From positions 606,052,709 to 606,116,708 of the forward strand of contig NC_081413.1 of NCBI RefSeq assembly GCF_030272615.1: a DNA stretch of 64,000 nucleotides. Direction: 5' to 3'. Below the pieces are notes generated by a model that did no database searches, was not told the origin of the DNA, and saw only the letters and a list, made by a program, of their open reading frames with translations. Shown here piece after piece: positions 22,421 through 34,563 of the stretch; the stretch's first letter is position 1; each line of letters begins with the position of its first letter. The translations under genes were made by a program, and so were the position numbers. This DNA comes from Cryptomeria japonica. Its lineage: Eukaryota; Streptophyta; Pinopsida; Cupressales; Cupressaceae.

Positions 22421-23465
22421 CTACTTTCCTTTCTCATTATCTTTATCATTGCTAACCGATTGGGTCTTGCTTCTATAGTATTTAGCAATATGACCTATTT
22501 TCTTGCATGCATAACATGTAACATTGTTCTTTTGAATTGCTTTGACAAATCCGGTGTCATTCCTTGACCTACAGTGATTAGCAAAATGTCCAAAATTTCC
22601 ACATGCATGATATTTAACATTCATTCTGCAATCTTCTGATCTATGACCATACTTCTTACAATTTGTGCATTGACCGAGAACAGAATTATAGTTTTGATTT
22701 GCTTCATTTCTACAATGTTTAGCCATAAGACCAAATTTATTGCAAACAAAACATCTAACATTGAATTTATAAGCATTAGATTGTCTTACTAGTTTCCTCT
22801 ATTCTAATGAGTTCTACATATTGGTTGTTTGATCTTCATTTGTAGTACCAGAGCTTTCACCTTGTACAAATCCAAGTCCTCTAGAATCATCAATATGTCT
22901 TTGTCTTTTCAATAATTCATCCAATTGTGCAGCACTAATCCTAAATTTTTCTTTATACTCACTTCCAGTAGTCAGTCATCTCTTAGAGTAGTTATTTGTC
23001 TTTCAAGTTCTTGTTCATTATTTGGGAGTGTGCCAAATTAGTTCTCGACAGATTATTTTCATGAGTCAATCTGCCACATTCATCAAATTTGTTCTTCAGA
23101 GATATAACAAGATTATCTTCCTTCTTCTTTCTATCCTCAAAATCTTTCAATAACCTCATAGTCAGATCTTGCATTTCATTCTTCATGAGCATGTTTGCTT
23201 GACTTAGTTTCTTACATTGTTCCTTAAGTGCATTCTTCTCCTCATCATTTGGGTTTTTCAAAAGTTATTTTCTCTTGGCTTGAGTTGAGGATAACCTTTC
23301 TTGCAGGATAAGAATGAACTCATATGCACAATTCAATTCTTCTTGAAATTTAAATTTCTTCATCCTTTCAGCATCATAATCCTCAAGAACCATCTCAAGT
23401 TACTTCTCCATATCCATGTTCAAAGATTCTAGTTTCAAGATCTTCCTCAAGCTGTTAAACTTCTT
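22421..23465 (-). pseudogene. gag: B gag: coiled coil and zinc knuckles
   Basis: It reads from a MDMEK start near 23420 through a stop into EMVLEDYDAERMKKFKFQEE, then a coiled coil at 23261-22992 (EQCKKLSQANMLMKNEMQDL) resembling D's. After a frame break come knuckles at 22726-22421: CTNCKKYGHRSEDCR is intact, YHACGNFGHFANHCR has lost its first Cys, and CYACKKIGHIAKYYR has Tyr for the last Cys. An earlier partial knuckle (CFVCNKFGLMAKHCR type) precedes these. The domains match copia gag of the coiled-coil type. Frameshifts make it non-functional. Confidence 0.78.
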
Positions 23466-23476
23466 CTGAGGTACTA

Positions 23477-23489
23477 GGATCTGATACCG
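23477..23489 (-). promoter_or_regulatory. Primer binding site of B, mutated
   Basis: On the minus strand tCGGTATCAGATC differs from TGGTATCAGAGC at two positions and lies directly inside the 5' LTR. Confidence 0.75.
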
Positions 23490-23491
23490 AT

Positions 23492-24383
23492 TGTTGGGAT
23501 CCAAGAACACTGAGAGGGGGGGTGAATCAGTGTTCTGTCGGTAACACAAGATTTTATCCTTTTATACCATACACATATAAACCAGTAAACAAATAAATAT
23601 ATTGAAGCAAATAAACCATCCACATAAATGAGGACCATAACACACAAAATTTATACGTGGAAAACATCAAAGAGGAAAAACCATGGTGGGATTTGTGACC
23701 CACAATATCAGTTCACTGGCCATATGAAAGGATATTACATATAATTGGTGCCTTCACATGCAGGAAGGCACACTGCCTAGAGCATACTGCTCATCACTAA
23801 AGAGTCTCACTAACTACAATCTTCTTGCTGAATTAAAACAATAAAATTGAACTCAACAATGCATCTGCTATGCCAAATAGAGTTTCGGTTCTAATTATGC
23901 TTTGCACTAGTTCATAAACCCTTAGCACTACTACCAGTATCTCTTCTCCTCCAAGAATGCTTTACAAGCTATCTACAAATCATTGCATGATATAACACTT
24001 GCATACAAATGATCTACATATATATACTTTACATTATACAGTTCTGCTATATTTTCCTATGTCACATCCTATATATCATACCCTAATCACATATATCAAA
24101 TTGACCTAGAAAACTGACCTATTTACCTATTACAAATAATATGCCTTATGTCAGCTTCCAATGCATTACAAAAGATATTCAATGTCATCCTCGACAATAA
24201 TTACAAAAATATTTACTATATAAATCTCCCTTGATGTCGGCTTTCTTGAAGTACTGAAGTCGGTGTCGGTGTCAGTGTAGCCCTGAATGCTCCAAAGTCA
24301 GTGTTTGTCGATATATGGCTTCCATCTAATCTTTTTGCCATCAATGACAACAAAATGAATCCAATGGGTGTCGATTTCCAACA
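23492..24383 (-). repeat. 5' LTR of B
   Basis: It is 892 bp. The plus-strand left end tgttgggatccaagaacac is the reverse complement of the LTR 3' end, with a G7 tract inside the ctgagag...tgaatcag motif. Confidence 0.9.
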
Positions 24384-24388
24384 TTCTA
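24384..24388. repeat. Right target duplication of B (TTCTA)
   Basis: It is identical to 17569-17573. Confidence 0.9.
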
Positions 24389-25890
24389 GAGTTACATTTG
24401 GTCGCAGAGATGGTATTTGTAGTTTATGTGATCTATTTGAGTGCACTGAGCAAGATCTGCAAATACGGGGTAGATATGATATATAGTGGGATGCTTTGGA
24501 TTATGATGATTTGACTATCATGTTATGCAGTATTGTAGCTAGTCCTCTGATTCTTGATAGGAGAACACATAGATTCCCAGTTTGTTGGGGTAGATTCATC
24601 CATGATATGATCATACATAGACGAGTATTTGCTTGGGGTTCGTTCTTATTGGCCACTTTATACCATCAGATGCATGGAGTTGTTTAACTTGGATAGAAGT
24701 CCATCGATTGTGGGATCACATTGCTCCAGGTATGGGCTTGGGAGAACATAGCTATCTTTCGACATGTTACTCATGTTCATCTTGGTGCTAAGGAGCCTTA
24801 TGCTTACATATACATAGCTGGTATTAGGCATAGGGCATCAGGGAACACCCTTTACTAGAGACACCAAATTGATATTTTATAGTATTTCACTTGGAGACAA
24901 TATCTTGATTGCCCTAGTTGGGCTGATGATGCACAACATTTTCCATATTTCTGGAAACAGAGATATTTGATTGGGAGAGATGTTGGTACTCATAGGGTTA
25001 TTGATATTCATCTTCCTAGTCATGTATTTTGATAGTTCAGAGAGGTACAGGGATTCCTGATGTTACTGCTTATTTTGTTCATATTTGTTGAGAGATCAAA
25101 GATTGGGGGGCTTGTATATAGCCTCATGTTGCTATTGCAAAGTTTAATTCTCTTCAGCCAGTACAGTGGGTTTGGTCAGCTAGAGTTGCAGATCTTGGTG
25201 CCACACCACAGTATGATGCTTGGTGGGTACATCATATACCAATACAATTGATAAATCCTATGATTTCTATCTCTCCTCAGCAAATTCAGCACAAGAGGGC
25301 AAAGGGAAGGAGAGAGAGATGGTGGAGGCTGAGATAGGGGAGGATGAGATAGGGAGAGGATGGGGTGGAGGTCAAATTGGCTTGATTGCAGTAGTGGCAG
25401 CAGCAGATGTAGAGCGAGAGGATAGGGAGGGTGATGTAGACATCGGTGGAGACACCGAGTCTATGGGTATCTCTAACTGAGATGGGAATGAGAGTGATGA
25501 TTCTAAGATAGGATCATCTAGTAATGGGGGGAATGACGATGGGGATGGTTGCGGGCAAGACATTGAGATGCCCCAGGTTGGAGATGTGCCAACTGTAGAG
25601 GGAGTTGACGATGAGGAGGGTGAAGACGAGCAGGTTTTGAGAGCACAGATTAGGATCTTAGAGGACCTTGTTGTCACATTGCGACAATGACGGATGGATG
25701 ATAGGGAGCACTTGCACAGAGCATATCATTCTTTAGAGGCAGAGTGAGATCAAATTACAGCTGAGAGGGATCGACTGCACTAGGAGAGAGATGTGGCGGT
25801 GTGGAGGTCTAGATCTATCCAAGATGCACAAGAGCAATATCTTGATCCTTCTATAGGATCAATAGATGAGAGACTAATTTATCTTGCTTA
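24389..25890 (+). pseudogene. Antisense plant mobile domain ORF of Z, part 2
   Basis: It continues part 1 after element B: RVTFGRRDGICSLCDLF, then a region with LLQVWAWENIAIFRHV and EPYAYIYIAGIRHR, both typical of the PMD core. Stops are frequent (near 24486, 24687, 24858, 24880, 25033), so it is a pseudogene. The C-terminal part (25280-25890) is acidic and Gly-rich, followed by a probable coiled coil (RILEDLVVTLRQ, then ITAERDRL). I cannot tell whether the original product bound DNA or RNA or was capsid-associated. Confidence 0.75.
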
Positions 25891-28800
25891 GGAGTGTTTG
25901 TACTAGCATCATGAGTATGAGGATGTCATTTTGGAGGGACAACGAGTCCCGAGTTATAGGAGATAAATCTTGGGTAGGAGATCTAGTAGGTCTAATAGTC
26001 ATGATACTAGTACAATTGGGGTCATGGGTCCGCCTAGAGAATCTTTGGGGCATCCTGGGTGGGGTCGAGCAGACAGGATCCACCTGGAGATATGGGCAAT
26101 GTCGGTTGAGATATTTTGTCTTGTACTTGATATGATGTATTCTGACACTTTTGAGATATATATGATATGCATTTTGGCGGTGTTCTACATGCCTTGTGTT
26201 ATTTCTATGATGCATGGTTCTATATCATGTGTATATTTAATGTGTGATATGTGTGTGATGCCTTTTATGAATCTAGTGCATTCTACTTTATGCTATGAGA
26301 TGATATAGTTGTGTAATTAATTCTTATGTATGATAATGCGTCTAAAATGATATAATATTTATCTAAATGAATCTAATGCAATTACTTTGAGTAATAATGC
26401 AAGTCAATCTAAGTAACGTGAATTTAAGTGCAATCTAACTAATGAACTTAAAATGATATGCAACTTATATGAATTTTTTTGTTGTGACTAACTACATTGT
26501 TGATTGGGCCTCTTGATTTAGAAGTCTTAATAAGATAGATAGATTTGGATTAGATGATGAAGAGATAGTAGAAAATGATGATCAATTGTGTTAACTTGAA
26601 AGAAAAATTGATATGATATGATAGGAATGATAGTGATGAGTACTCTTCTTTGCCTTTATTTGTAGTGCAATACATTATCATCATTGAGCCTTATTATGTA
26701 ACAATGAATCTCAATACACCAAGGTATAAGGAACCAAGATGTATAGATATCTCATTGTAAGAAACAAACACGTAGCAGACAAGGAATGAACCCTCCATTG
26801 TGGGAGTTACACTAGGGGTCGAGGTATGTGTGGCATTCATAGGCTGAATGCTCCTATCACAGACACCCACTAGAGAAATTTCCCTAGAACTTCATTGGTT
26901 CACAACACAAAACAACAAACAAAGTAAAGGATCATGCCCATCATGGCTCCTCTAGTCACTTCTTGGACATCCTTGAGTACCATAGAAACATGATCTTCAC
27001 GAATTGATAAAAGATAAAAACCAAATTAGACAAAATCCAACAACTAAATTGACTATGCCTTTGCTTTGATTTGTTTGATGTGATGGTTGATAATGTCTAG
27101 TTTCAAAAGTTTTGGACCCCGTTTAAGATTGATCTGTCTGGTTTTGAGTGTATCCGATTTTTTCTAAGACATGATAATGATCATGTTGATGTGGATATCA
27201 GCGATTGATAAGACTTGATCAGTTTGGTTGTAGATGTTTGATAAGATAGTTATATCCTTTGTTGAACTTCGTGCAGAGTGTTTGTTGGATATCTGCTAGG
27301 ATATTTGTTTCTCACGAGACATTTTATTGCAAGTTTTGGTTGATTTTTTATTTTTAGTTTGTTTTGAAGAGATTTTTCCATGTTTAGGGTTTTGTGGATC
27401 ATTTTCAAATGTTTTTTATTTTGTTATTTTTCGGGACTTTTTACAATTTTTAAGTTTTTGTGTTTTACAAATATTTTTGGATTTTTTAAATATTTTATCT
27501 GAATGTTTTTGATTGATTTTATTCAAGATCATTTTCCGATTTTAAAGATTTTTCATGACTTTATTTGATTTTTAAGATTTTTTCAATTATGCCCCCAAGT
27601 ATGCAAACCTATGATGATAACATGATGATGCATATGGAGACAATGAATTTTTGATATGAGTTATGCTAATGCAAGATGCAAGATGAAGATGCAGTTTCCA
27701 TTTGAACAAGGGTGAGTGTGTGCATCTTTCATTTTGAAATACACTAATTGAATTAAAGGTGTGAAATGTTTCAGAGATAGGAGCTCAATCCGTTCTCAGA
27801 AGAATTTAGATCATCCAATCTTAACACACTATGTAATCAAGATTTATGAATGGAGGCGTGGAAAAATTCTCCATCAATTCTTGAAACTTTGATCCCCTTT
27901 TTGCCCATGTGTGTGCACTTGAGTTCATTCTGACTCTTATAACCATCAAAGACCCTTGGAATCCTATGTGGCTAGCTATGTGAGTTATTCTAACTTAAAA
28001 AAGCATCTTGGATAGAGCCTCATTGCCAACAATCTTTTATGGCTCCGATGAGGTTATACACTGTAATTTCTCAAATATTTCTCCATTGCTAGCAAGTGTC
28101 CATAGCCCTGATGGAGTTATTCGCGTGATCCCTTAGTCAAGCCTTGTTGTACATTTTTGTATGATATTTTAGTTATATATTTGTGCTATTTTGCATTGAA
28201 ATGGATATTTGGCATAACTTTTTTTCTTGCCTTGACTTGTAAGTAATGTAACCTACTTGGGTATGAAAATTACAGTGGCGTTGAAGCAGAATATTGGATT
28301 TTTCACTAGCCACATGACCAACTACGTATCTGTAATGATTTAGAGCTATTGATTAATGTGTGAGATATAAAAATTGATAGATTTTGGGTAACAAGGCTCA
28401 ACAATGAAACCTCTACTCAAACATGGATAAAGCTTAATCACAAGTTGACATTGAATATAAATGAGTAAAGACCTCCTAAAACTTCATGAAAAAATATCTA
28501 GGAAATGAGACCACCTTCTCTCCCTTCAATGCAGATAGGTGAATGACTTAGACAATCTCCTTGCTTTATTGATGCAACTATATGAGAAAGCAAAAATTAT
28601 ATGTAGCTAGATGTTGTGCAATATGAAATGCAACTATGATGCACTCCAAAATGGATATCTGTGATGCAATGCAATAAAGAAATATGCAAATGCAGTAATT
28701 CAAAATTTAAATGAAACCATCCCTTATATGTAATATCTTTTTAGGTGTATGTTGTTCATGGGTTCGGGGAGTGGATTTCCCTTGTGATTTTAAAGCGTTT

Positions 28801-29078
28801 TGCAAATGGTTGTTCATTTCGTAGATTTTCTAATCGTTGACGTGTGGTTGGTAATGGCATTTTGCAGATGTCATTTTCCTCTATAGTATCAATCCAAGCG
28901 TTGGGGAGTGAAACTATAGAATTTTTTGAACTTCCTTTTTTTCCAATTGTGTTATGTTGTTCACATAATCTTCCTCCTTATCGGTTATCATGTCTTTGAG
29001 AAATGTCGCCTAAACTTGTTGATATTTTAATCATCTTTCATCAAGAGATGTCATCCCATCTTCCTCTAAAGTGAATCA
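25891..29078. other. Z non-coding stretch
   Basis: About 3.2 kb of AT-rich sequence without a supportable gene. Plus-strand frames such as 27327-27512 are Phe/Leu-rich and look like chance. On the minus strand the last 70 bp (29010-29078) continue the frame that runs in from 36826, confirming this is Z sequence. I looked for RT (YxDD) and integrase motifs here on both strands and saw none. Confidence 0.5.
29074..29078. repeat. Left target duplication of C (AATCA)
   Basis: It matches AATCC at 36826-36830 at four of five bases. Confidence 0.7.
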
Positions 29079-30172
29079 TGTTGGTATTATGGATGTGTTG
29101 CATTAGTTTTGTCATTGATGATAACACTTATCCTTCTGGATATCTTTGGTTATGTGGATTCGGCACATTGTGTTCACCAGCATGTTCAGTGACTTATGCA
29201 CAGTCACTGATATATTGTTCATCGGCCGGTTATATTGTTCATTGGCACTAAGGATGACTTTTTATCATCTGGAGATCACTTGGTTATGTCGAAGACATGG
29301 TTTGGATACTTGGTTTTGGTATTTTGGTAAATGGTCTAATCGGGTTGACATATTTACTATTAATAGCAAATTGGTCTAGGTTATGGACCGGTATACATTA
29401 TCTATTCCAAATCAGTACAACACATTATGAAGATGATTTATTAATTGGATATTGTCGTAAATGTATTGAACCAACATGATGCATCGCATCTTGACATATT
29501 TGTAATTGATTTTATTGTAATATTCTTAGTAAGCCGACCTACACATTTGGTCTTAGGTTTCGGTATATAGATTTCATTTATGAGACGGAGGAAAAAAACA
29601 TAGAGAAGTAACGATATATGGTTATGGTATTGTAACATGGTATGTGCGAATATTGAAGATCATATGAGAAGACCATAGAGAAGGTTTGGGGAAGGTTTGA
29701 AGGTGATTATCAGAGCTTAACTGGTACTGAATCCAGCATTGAAGATGCTACTTTGAGTAGTACTTTATCATTGGATTTAACCATCCAATTGTAGTTAGTG
29801 TGACTCTTATTTTGTGATTGAGCAGTGAGCTCTAGGTGGTTGGCCTTTCTGCATGTGCAGACCCCATTTGTATACGCATACTATATGTAGTAGTATCATC
29901 TAATTGTGGGTAAGGTTTCCTACCTTGGTTTTTCCCCTTACAGGGTTTCCACATACAAATCTTTGTGTTATGTGTTGTGGATGTTGTTTCTCTTTCTATT
30001 TTATGCATTAAGCTTCACTAGTATTAATACTAACTACTAATCTGTCAACCGACATTAAGTTTGATTTACCGGTATTATGCATCAAATTTGATTAAGATAT
30101 ATTTAGGTTGAAATTAATACACAACTGATTCACCCCCCCCCCCCCCTCTCAGTTTCCTCTCAGGTCCTAACA
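29079..30172 (+). repeat. 5' LTR of C
   Basis: It is 1,094 bp, TGTTGGTATTATGG...CCTAACA. The C tract in the ctgattca-C(n)-tctcag motif is 14 long here and 11 in the 3' copy. Confidence 0.92.
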
Positions 30173-30174
30173 AT

Positions 30175-30186
30175 TGGTATCAGAGC
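30175..30186 (+). promoter_or_regulatory. Primer binding site of C
   Basis: TGGTATCAGAGC is exact, two bases after the LTR. Confidence 0.95.
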
Positions 30187-30229
30187 CAACTCCTCTTTTT
30201 GCAGAAGTTTAACAACTTGAGGAGATCCT

Positions 30230-30965
30230 ATGGCAACAAACTTTTTCAGGAAGGACAGTCTAGCAAATCATGGGATTATCAGACCGATCTACTACTAAAG
30301 CTATTTGGGATAAATTGGAGACACTAAATGAAGGTGATAGCACTGTCAAAATTGCAAAACTGAAATGCTTTTGGGTCAAGTATGAAATTTTGAAAATGGA
30401 AGAAGATGAAAGAAATTATGCTTTTATGGAAAGAGTAAATGAAATTATTTTGGGAATACAATGTTGTGGAGGATCTTTAAGTGAAGATGAAATTATTTCT
30501 AAAGTTTTAATAGTTTTTCCACTGGCATACAAAATGAAAGTAACTGCTATTAATGAGTTGAGAACAATGCTTAATACATCAGTATCTAGAGATACCTTGG
30601 TTGGAAATCTTTCAGCATTTGAGCTTGAGGAATTTGGTCCTGTTGCTACAATTAAAACATATTTGGCCTTGAAAACATCATCATCTGCAACATCATCATC
30701 ATCATCATCTAAGAAGTCTGATTCGAAAGAATTTTATGCAAAAGAACTTGAAGATATCAGAAAGGAAAATGAAGAATTGGAAGAACTTGAAGCACTATTT
30801 GCAAGGAAAATGCCTAAATGTCCTATTAGAAGTAAGTATGAAGGTAAAGCACCATTTAAATGTTTTAAATGCAATAAAGTTGGTCATATGGCATCTAGAT
30901 GTCCTGATAGACATGCAAGATTGAGAGAAGAAGCTAAAAGGACATATAAGCCTAACCCTGAATAA
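30230..30965 (+). pseudogene. gag: C gag polyprotein
   Basis: An ATG at 30230 (ATGGCAACAAAC) opens after the primer site. A clean frame from 30270 gives 231 residues: the UBN2-type capsid region (KAIWDKLETLNEGDSTVKIAK, cut here at the first part), a Ser-rich spacer, a Glu/Lys coiled-coil stretch, and an intact zinc knuckle CFKCNKVGHMASRCP near 30860. It ends at TAA. The frame then reopens, so in the active ancestor gag and pol were probably one polyprotein. Of all the gags in the window this one is the best preserved. Confidence 0.87.
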
Positions 30966-31121
30966 CGGAGATACAGATTTAAGAAGAACAGAGACAAATC
31001 ATGTTACTATGTTGATGGAGTTACTGATGATTCTGGTGAAGAACCGGCAAACAATGGATAGGCTTTTGTTGCAATAAAAGAAGATCAACCGGCACCTACT
31101 ATTCAACTGGTAGAGCAGGCC

Positions 31122-34100
31122 TTGGTAGCTATAATAGAAGAAAAAGATGAATGGATTATAGATTATGGATGTTCACATCATATGACTGGTGATAAAAGTA
31201 AATTCTTATCTTTACAGAAATATAGTGGAAGTCTAGTAAGATTTGGGGATGATAAAGCTAGTTTGATCAAAGGAAAAGGCACTATATCTTTTGATGGTAA
31301 GCACAATACAGACAATGTTTATTATGTTGAAGGTTTGAAGAATAATCTTTTGAGTGTTGGTCAATTAGTTGAAAAGGGTTTTCAGTTACAATTCAAGAAG
31401 GGTAAATGCAATATCATGAATAGAACTGGATTGGAGATTGCAACTGGTAATCAAACTAAAGGTAATATCTTTCATTTGAATAATAGTGAAAAGACATGCT
31501 TGATTGCACATATTGATGAAAGTTGGTTATGGCATAGGAGACTTTGTCATGTGAATTTTGATTGCATTGTAAAAATTAGTTCAACTAAGGCAGTAAGGGA
31601 TTTACCTAAGATTGTGATACCTCATAACCTTGTATATAAAGAATGTCAAATGGAAAAGCAAGTTCGAACAACTTTTAAAAGTATTTTTGAGAAATCCAAT
31701 AATGTTCTTGATTTAATTCATAGTGACTTGTGTGGTCTAGCAAGAACAAGAAGTCTACAGGGAGATAGATACTTTATGCTAATTATTGATGATTATTCTA
31801 GAATGTGTTGGGTTACTTTTTTCAGGGAGAAATCAGAAGATTTTGGAAAATTCAAACTGTTCAAGGCAATGGTAGAGAATGAAACTAGTACGAAAATCAA
31901 ATGTTTAAGATCAGATCAAGGAGGAGAATTTACATCTAAGGAGTTTAATGCATTTTGTGAAGTGAATAGAATCAGAAGACAACTATCAGCACCCCGAACA
32001 CCTCAGCAAAATGGAATTGTGGAAAGGAAGAATAGAACTATTCTGGATGCAGCTAGAAGCGTGATATTGGAAGCAAATCTACCTCATGTTTATTGGAGAG
32101 AAGTAGTGAATACAATGGTTTACACTTTTAACAAAGTTCACATCAAAGGTGAAACCGGTAAGACCCCTTCTAAACTATGGTTTGGTAATACTCCTACTCT
32201 TAAATACTTCAGAATATTTGGAAGCAAATGTTATATTAGGAGAGATGAGTATGTTGGTAAATTTGATCCTAGAAGTGATGAAGGAATATTTCTTGGTTAT
32301 TCATCTAAGAGCAAGGCATGTAGATGTTTTAATAAAAGATTGCAGAAAATTATTGAGAGTGCTAATATGAAGATAGATAAACACTTTAGAGGAAATTCAA
32401 GGTCTATAGAATCTGAACCGGTAGTTGAGATGATCATAAATGAACCTATACAGAGTGCACTAGTACAGAATGTGAATCCAATCACACCAACATCATCAGA
32501 GAATTCCACAGTGACTGAAGAACAACAGCAAGTGAACACACCCAGGTATGTAAGACTGAATCACTCTGAAAGTTAGATAATTGGGAATAAGTATCAAGGT
32601 ATTATGACAAGAGGAAGACTAGAAAATGAAGAGGTATGTTTAATTTCTCAAATTGAACCAGCATCTATTATTCAGGCATGTGAAGATAAACATTGGATTA
32701 AAGCAATGGAAGATGAATTAGAACAAATTGAAAAGAATAATACATGGACATTAGTTCTCCGGCCTAAAGACAAAAATGTGATTGGAACTAAATGGGTATT
32801 TAGAAATAAATTTAATGAAGATGGTAAGCTAATCAGAAACAAAGCAAGATTAGAGTGTAAAGGATATTTATAGAAAGAGGGAACCGATTATAATGAAACC
32901 TTTGCACCGATAGCTAGAATTGAGGCAGTCAGATTATTTCTTGCATTTGCAGCTCACAAGAACTATAAAGTATATCAAATGGATGTAAAATGTGTATTTC
33001 TAAATGGTGATCTTGAAGAGGAAGTTTACATTGAATAGCCTGATGGATTTTCATTGACAAATAATGAAGATATGGTTTGCAGATTAAGGAAATCTTTGGA
33101 TGGATTGAAGCAAGCTCCTAGAGCTTGGTATGCTAGATTAGACAAATATCTCTTGAAGCTTGGTTACACTAAAAGTAATGTTGACAACAACTTATATTTC
33201 AAAGTGGCTAATGATGACATCTTGGTTATTGAAGTTTTTGTTGATGATATCATTTTTAGAGGAGAAGATGGATTATGTAAAGACTTTGGTAATAAGATGC
33301 GGGAAGAATTTGAAATGTCTATGATTGGGGAAATAAAATTCTTTTTAGGATTGCAAATTTCACAGACTAATAAAGGTATATTCATATGTCAAACAAAATA
33401 CTTGAAGGAACTATTGAAGAAATTTAGTATGGAAAATTCCAAACCAGTAAGTACTCCTATGACTACAACTGATAAATTGAAATTGAAGGATGATTCAGCT
33501 CCTGTTAATCTGACAAGATATAAATCTATGATTGGAGGTTTACTGTATTTGACACAAACAAGACCTGATATAAAGAATGCAGTGTATATTGTTTCAAGAT
33601 TTCAGAGTAATCCTAAAGAAAATCATGAATCAACAGTAAAAAGGATTTTCCGGTATCTACAAGGCACAACAAATCTTGGTTTATGTTATCCTAAAGATGA
33701 AATTTTTGAATTATGTGCATACATCAATGCAAATTGGGTAGGAGATGTAGATGATAGAATGAGTACCACTGGCGGAGCATTCTTTCTTGGTAGCAGATTG
33801 ATTTCATGGTTGAGAAAGAAACAGATTTGTGCATCACTATCAATAGCAGAATCAGAATATGTTGCAGCAGGAACTAATTGTACTCAAGTATTATGGATTA
33901 AGCAAATGTTGAAGGACATCAAGGTAAAATGCAAAGAACCTATAATTATTTATATTGATAATTCAGTAGCAATTGATATATCAAAGAATCTGGTATTCCA
34001 CTCTTAGACTAAACATGTTTCTATCAAATATAATTTTATGAAAGAGAATGTTGAAGAAAAAGAAGTGAGATTGGTTTATGTGAATACTAAAGAGCATATT

Positions 34101-34200
34101 GCAGATATCTTTACTAAACCTTTGCCTAAGGAAATTTTTGAATATCTCAGAGAGCGGCTTGAGGTAATATTCTCACTGGTAGAGACTTAGACAGTTGATG
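31122..34200 (+). pseudogene. pol: C pol polyprotein (PR-INT-RT-RH)
   Basis: The protease reads DYGCSHHMTG near 31160, with Tyr replacing the Ser next to the catalytic Asp. Gag-pre-integrase has WHRRLCHVNF. The integrase core keeps all three acidic positions: IHSDLCG, RSDQGGEF and NGIVERKNRTI. RT has MDVKCVFLNG, GLKQAPRAWYARL and the catalytic box FVDDIIF near 33240. RNase H has DDRMSTTGGAFFL and DIFTKPLPK near 34110. Stops occur near 32574, 32871, 33037 and 34006, so no full product can be made. Length and order are normal for Tork-like copia. Confidence 0.92.
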
Positions 34201-34549
34201 ATTGGCATCAAACCAACAGAATTAACAGAGAAACCTTTTTCTGGCTTTAATGGAGGAAAGCTAATTCTCAGGGGGAGTAGTTGGTTATAACAATTGGTTA
34301 TTGTAATTGGTTTTATGAGTTGACTGTATGTTTTGGTATTTATATTTCTTTGGCATTTGATGTCAAAGGGGGAGAGATATCTATAGAAAAACTTTGTATA
34401 TAGGAAACATTATCCTTTGGGTAGAGATTTTTCATTGAGGGAGAGATTTTGGTTTCTGGTATTAATCTATTCTGGAGATTGTTGGTTTTTGGTTTTTGGC
34501 ATTTTGTTTTGACACTTAGATGTTTTTCCATCTTGTGTTGCCATCAATG
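34201..34549 (+). other. C 3' untranslated stretch with PPT-like tracts
   Basis: Tracts tctcagggggag (34267-34277) and tcaaagggggaga (34363-34375) precede the final polypurine tract, in the same order as in A and D. Confidence 0.6.
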
Positions 34550-34563
34550 CCAAAGGGGGAGAT
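34550..34563 (+). promoter_or_regulatory. Polypurine tract of C
   Basis: CCAAAGGGGGAGAT abuts the 3' LTR start. The preceding GTTGCCATCAATG (34537-34549) pairs at 11 of 13 positions with 34598-34610. Confidence 0.9.

Larger units (their letters stand above)
17574..24383 (-). mobile_element. Element B: copia-type TR-GAG element with a large second ORF
   Basis: The LTRs at 17574-18487 (3') and 23492-24383 (5'), a mutated initiator-Met primer site, a polypurine tract and an exact TTCTA duplication define it. The minus-strand coding order is coiled-coil gag, three zinc knuckles, then one long second ORF (22065 to 18765). No protease, integrase or RT is present in 6.8 kb. The layout parallels element D, although the LTRs differ in sequence. 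Confidence 0.88.

Noticed and set aside
25372-26215. Minus-strand frames of about 100 codons with Ser/Pro-rich products
   Set aside because: They are antisense shadows of the acidic, Gly-rich tail of the PMD frame.
27327-27512. Phe-rich 61-codon frame
   Set aside because: Composition of T-rich DNA read by chance; no supporting context.
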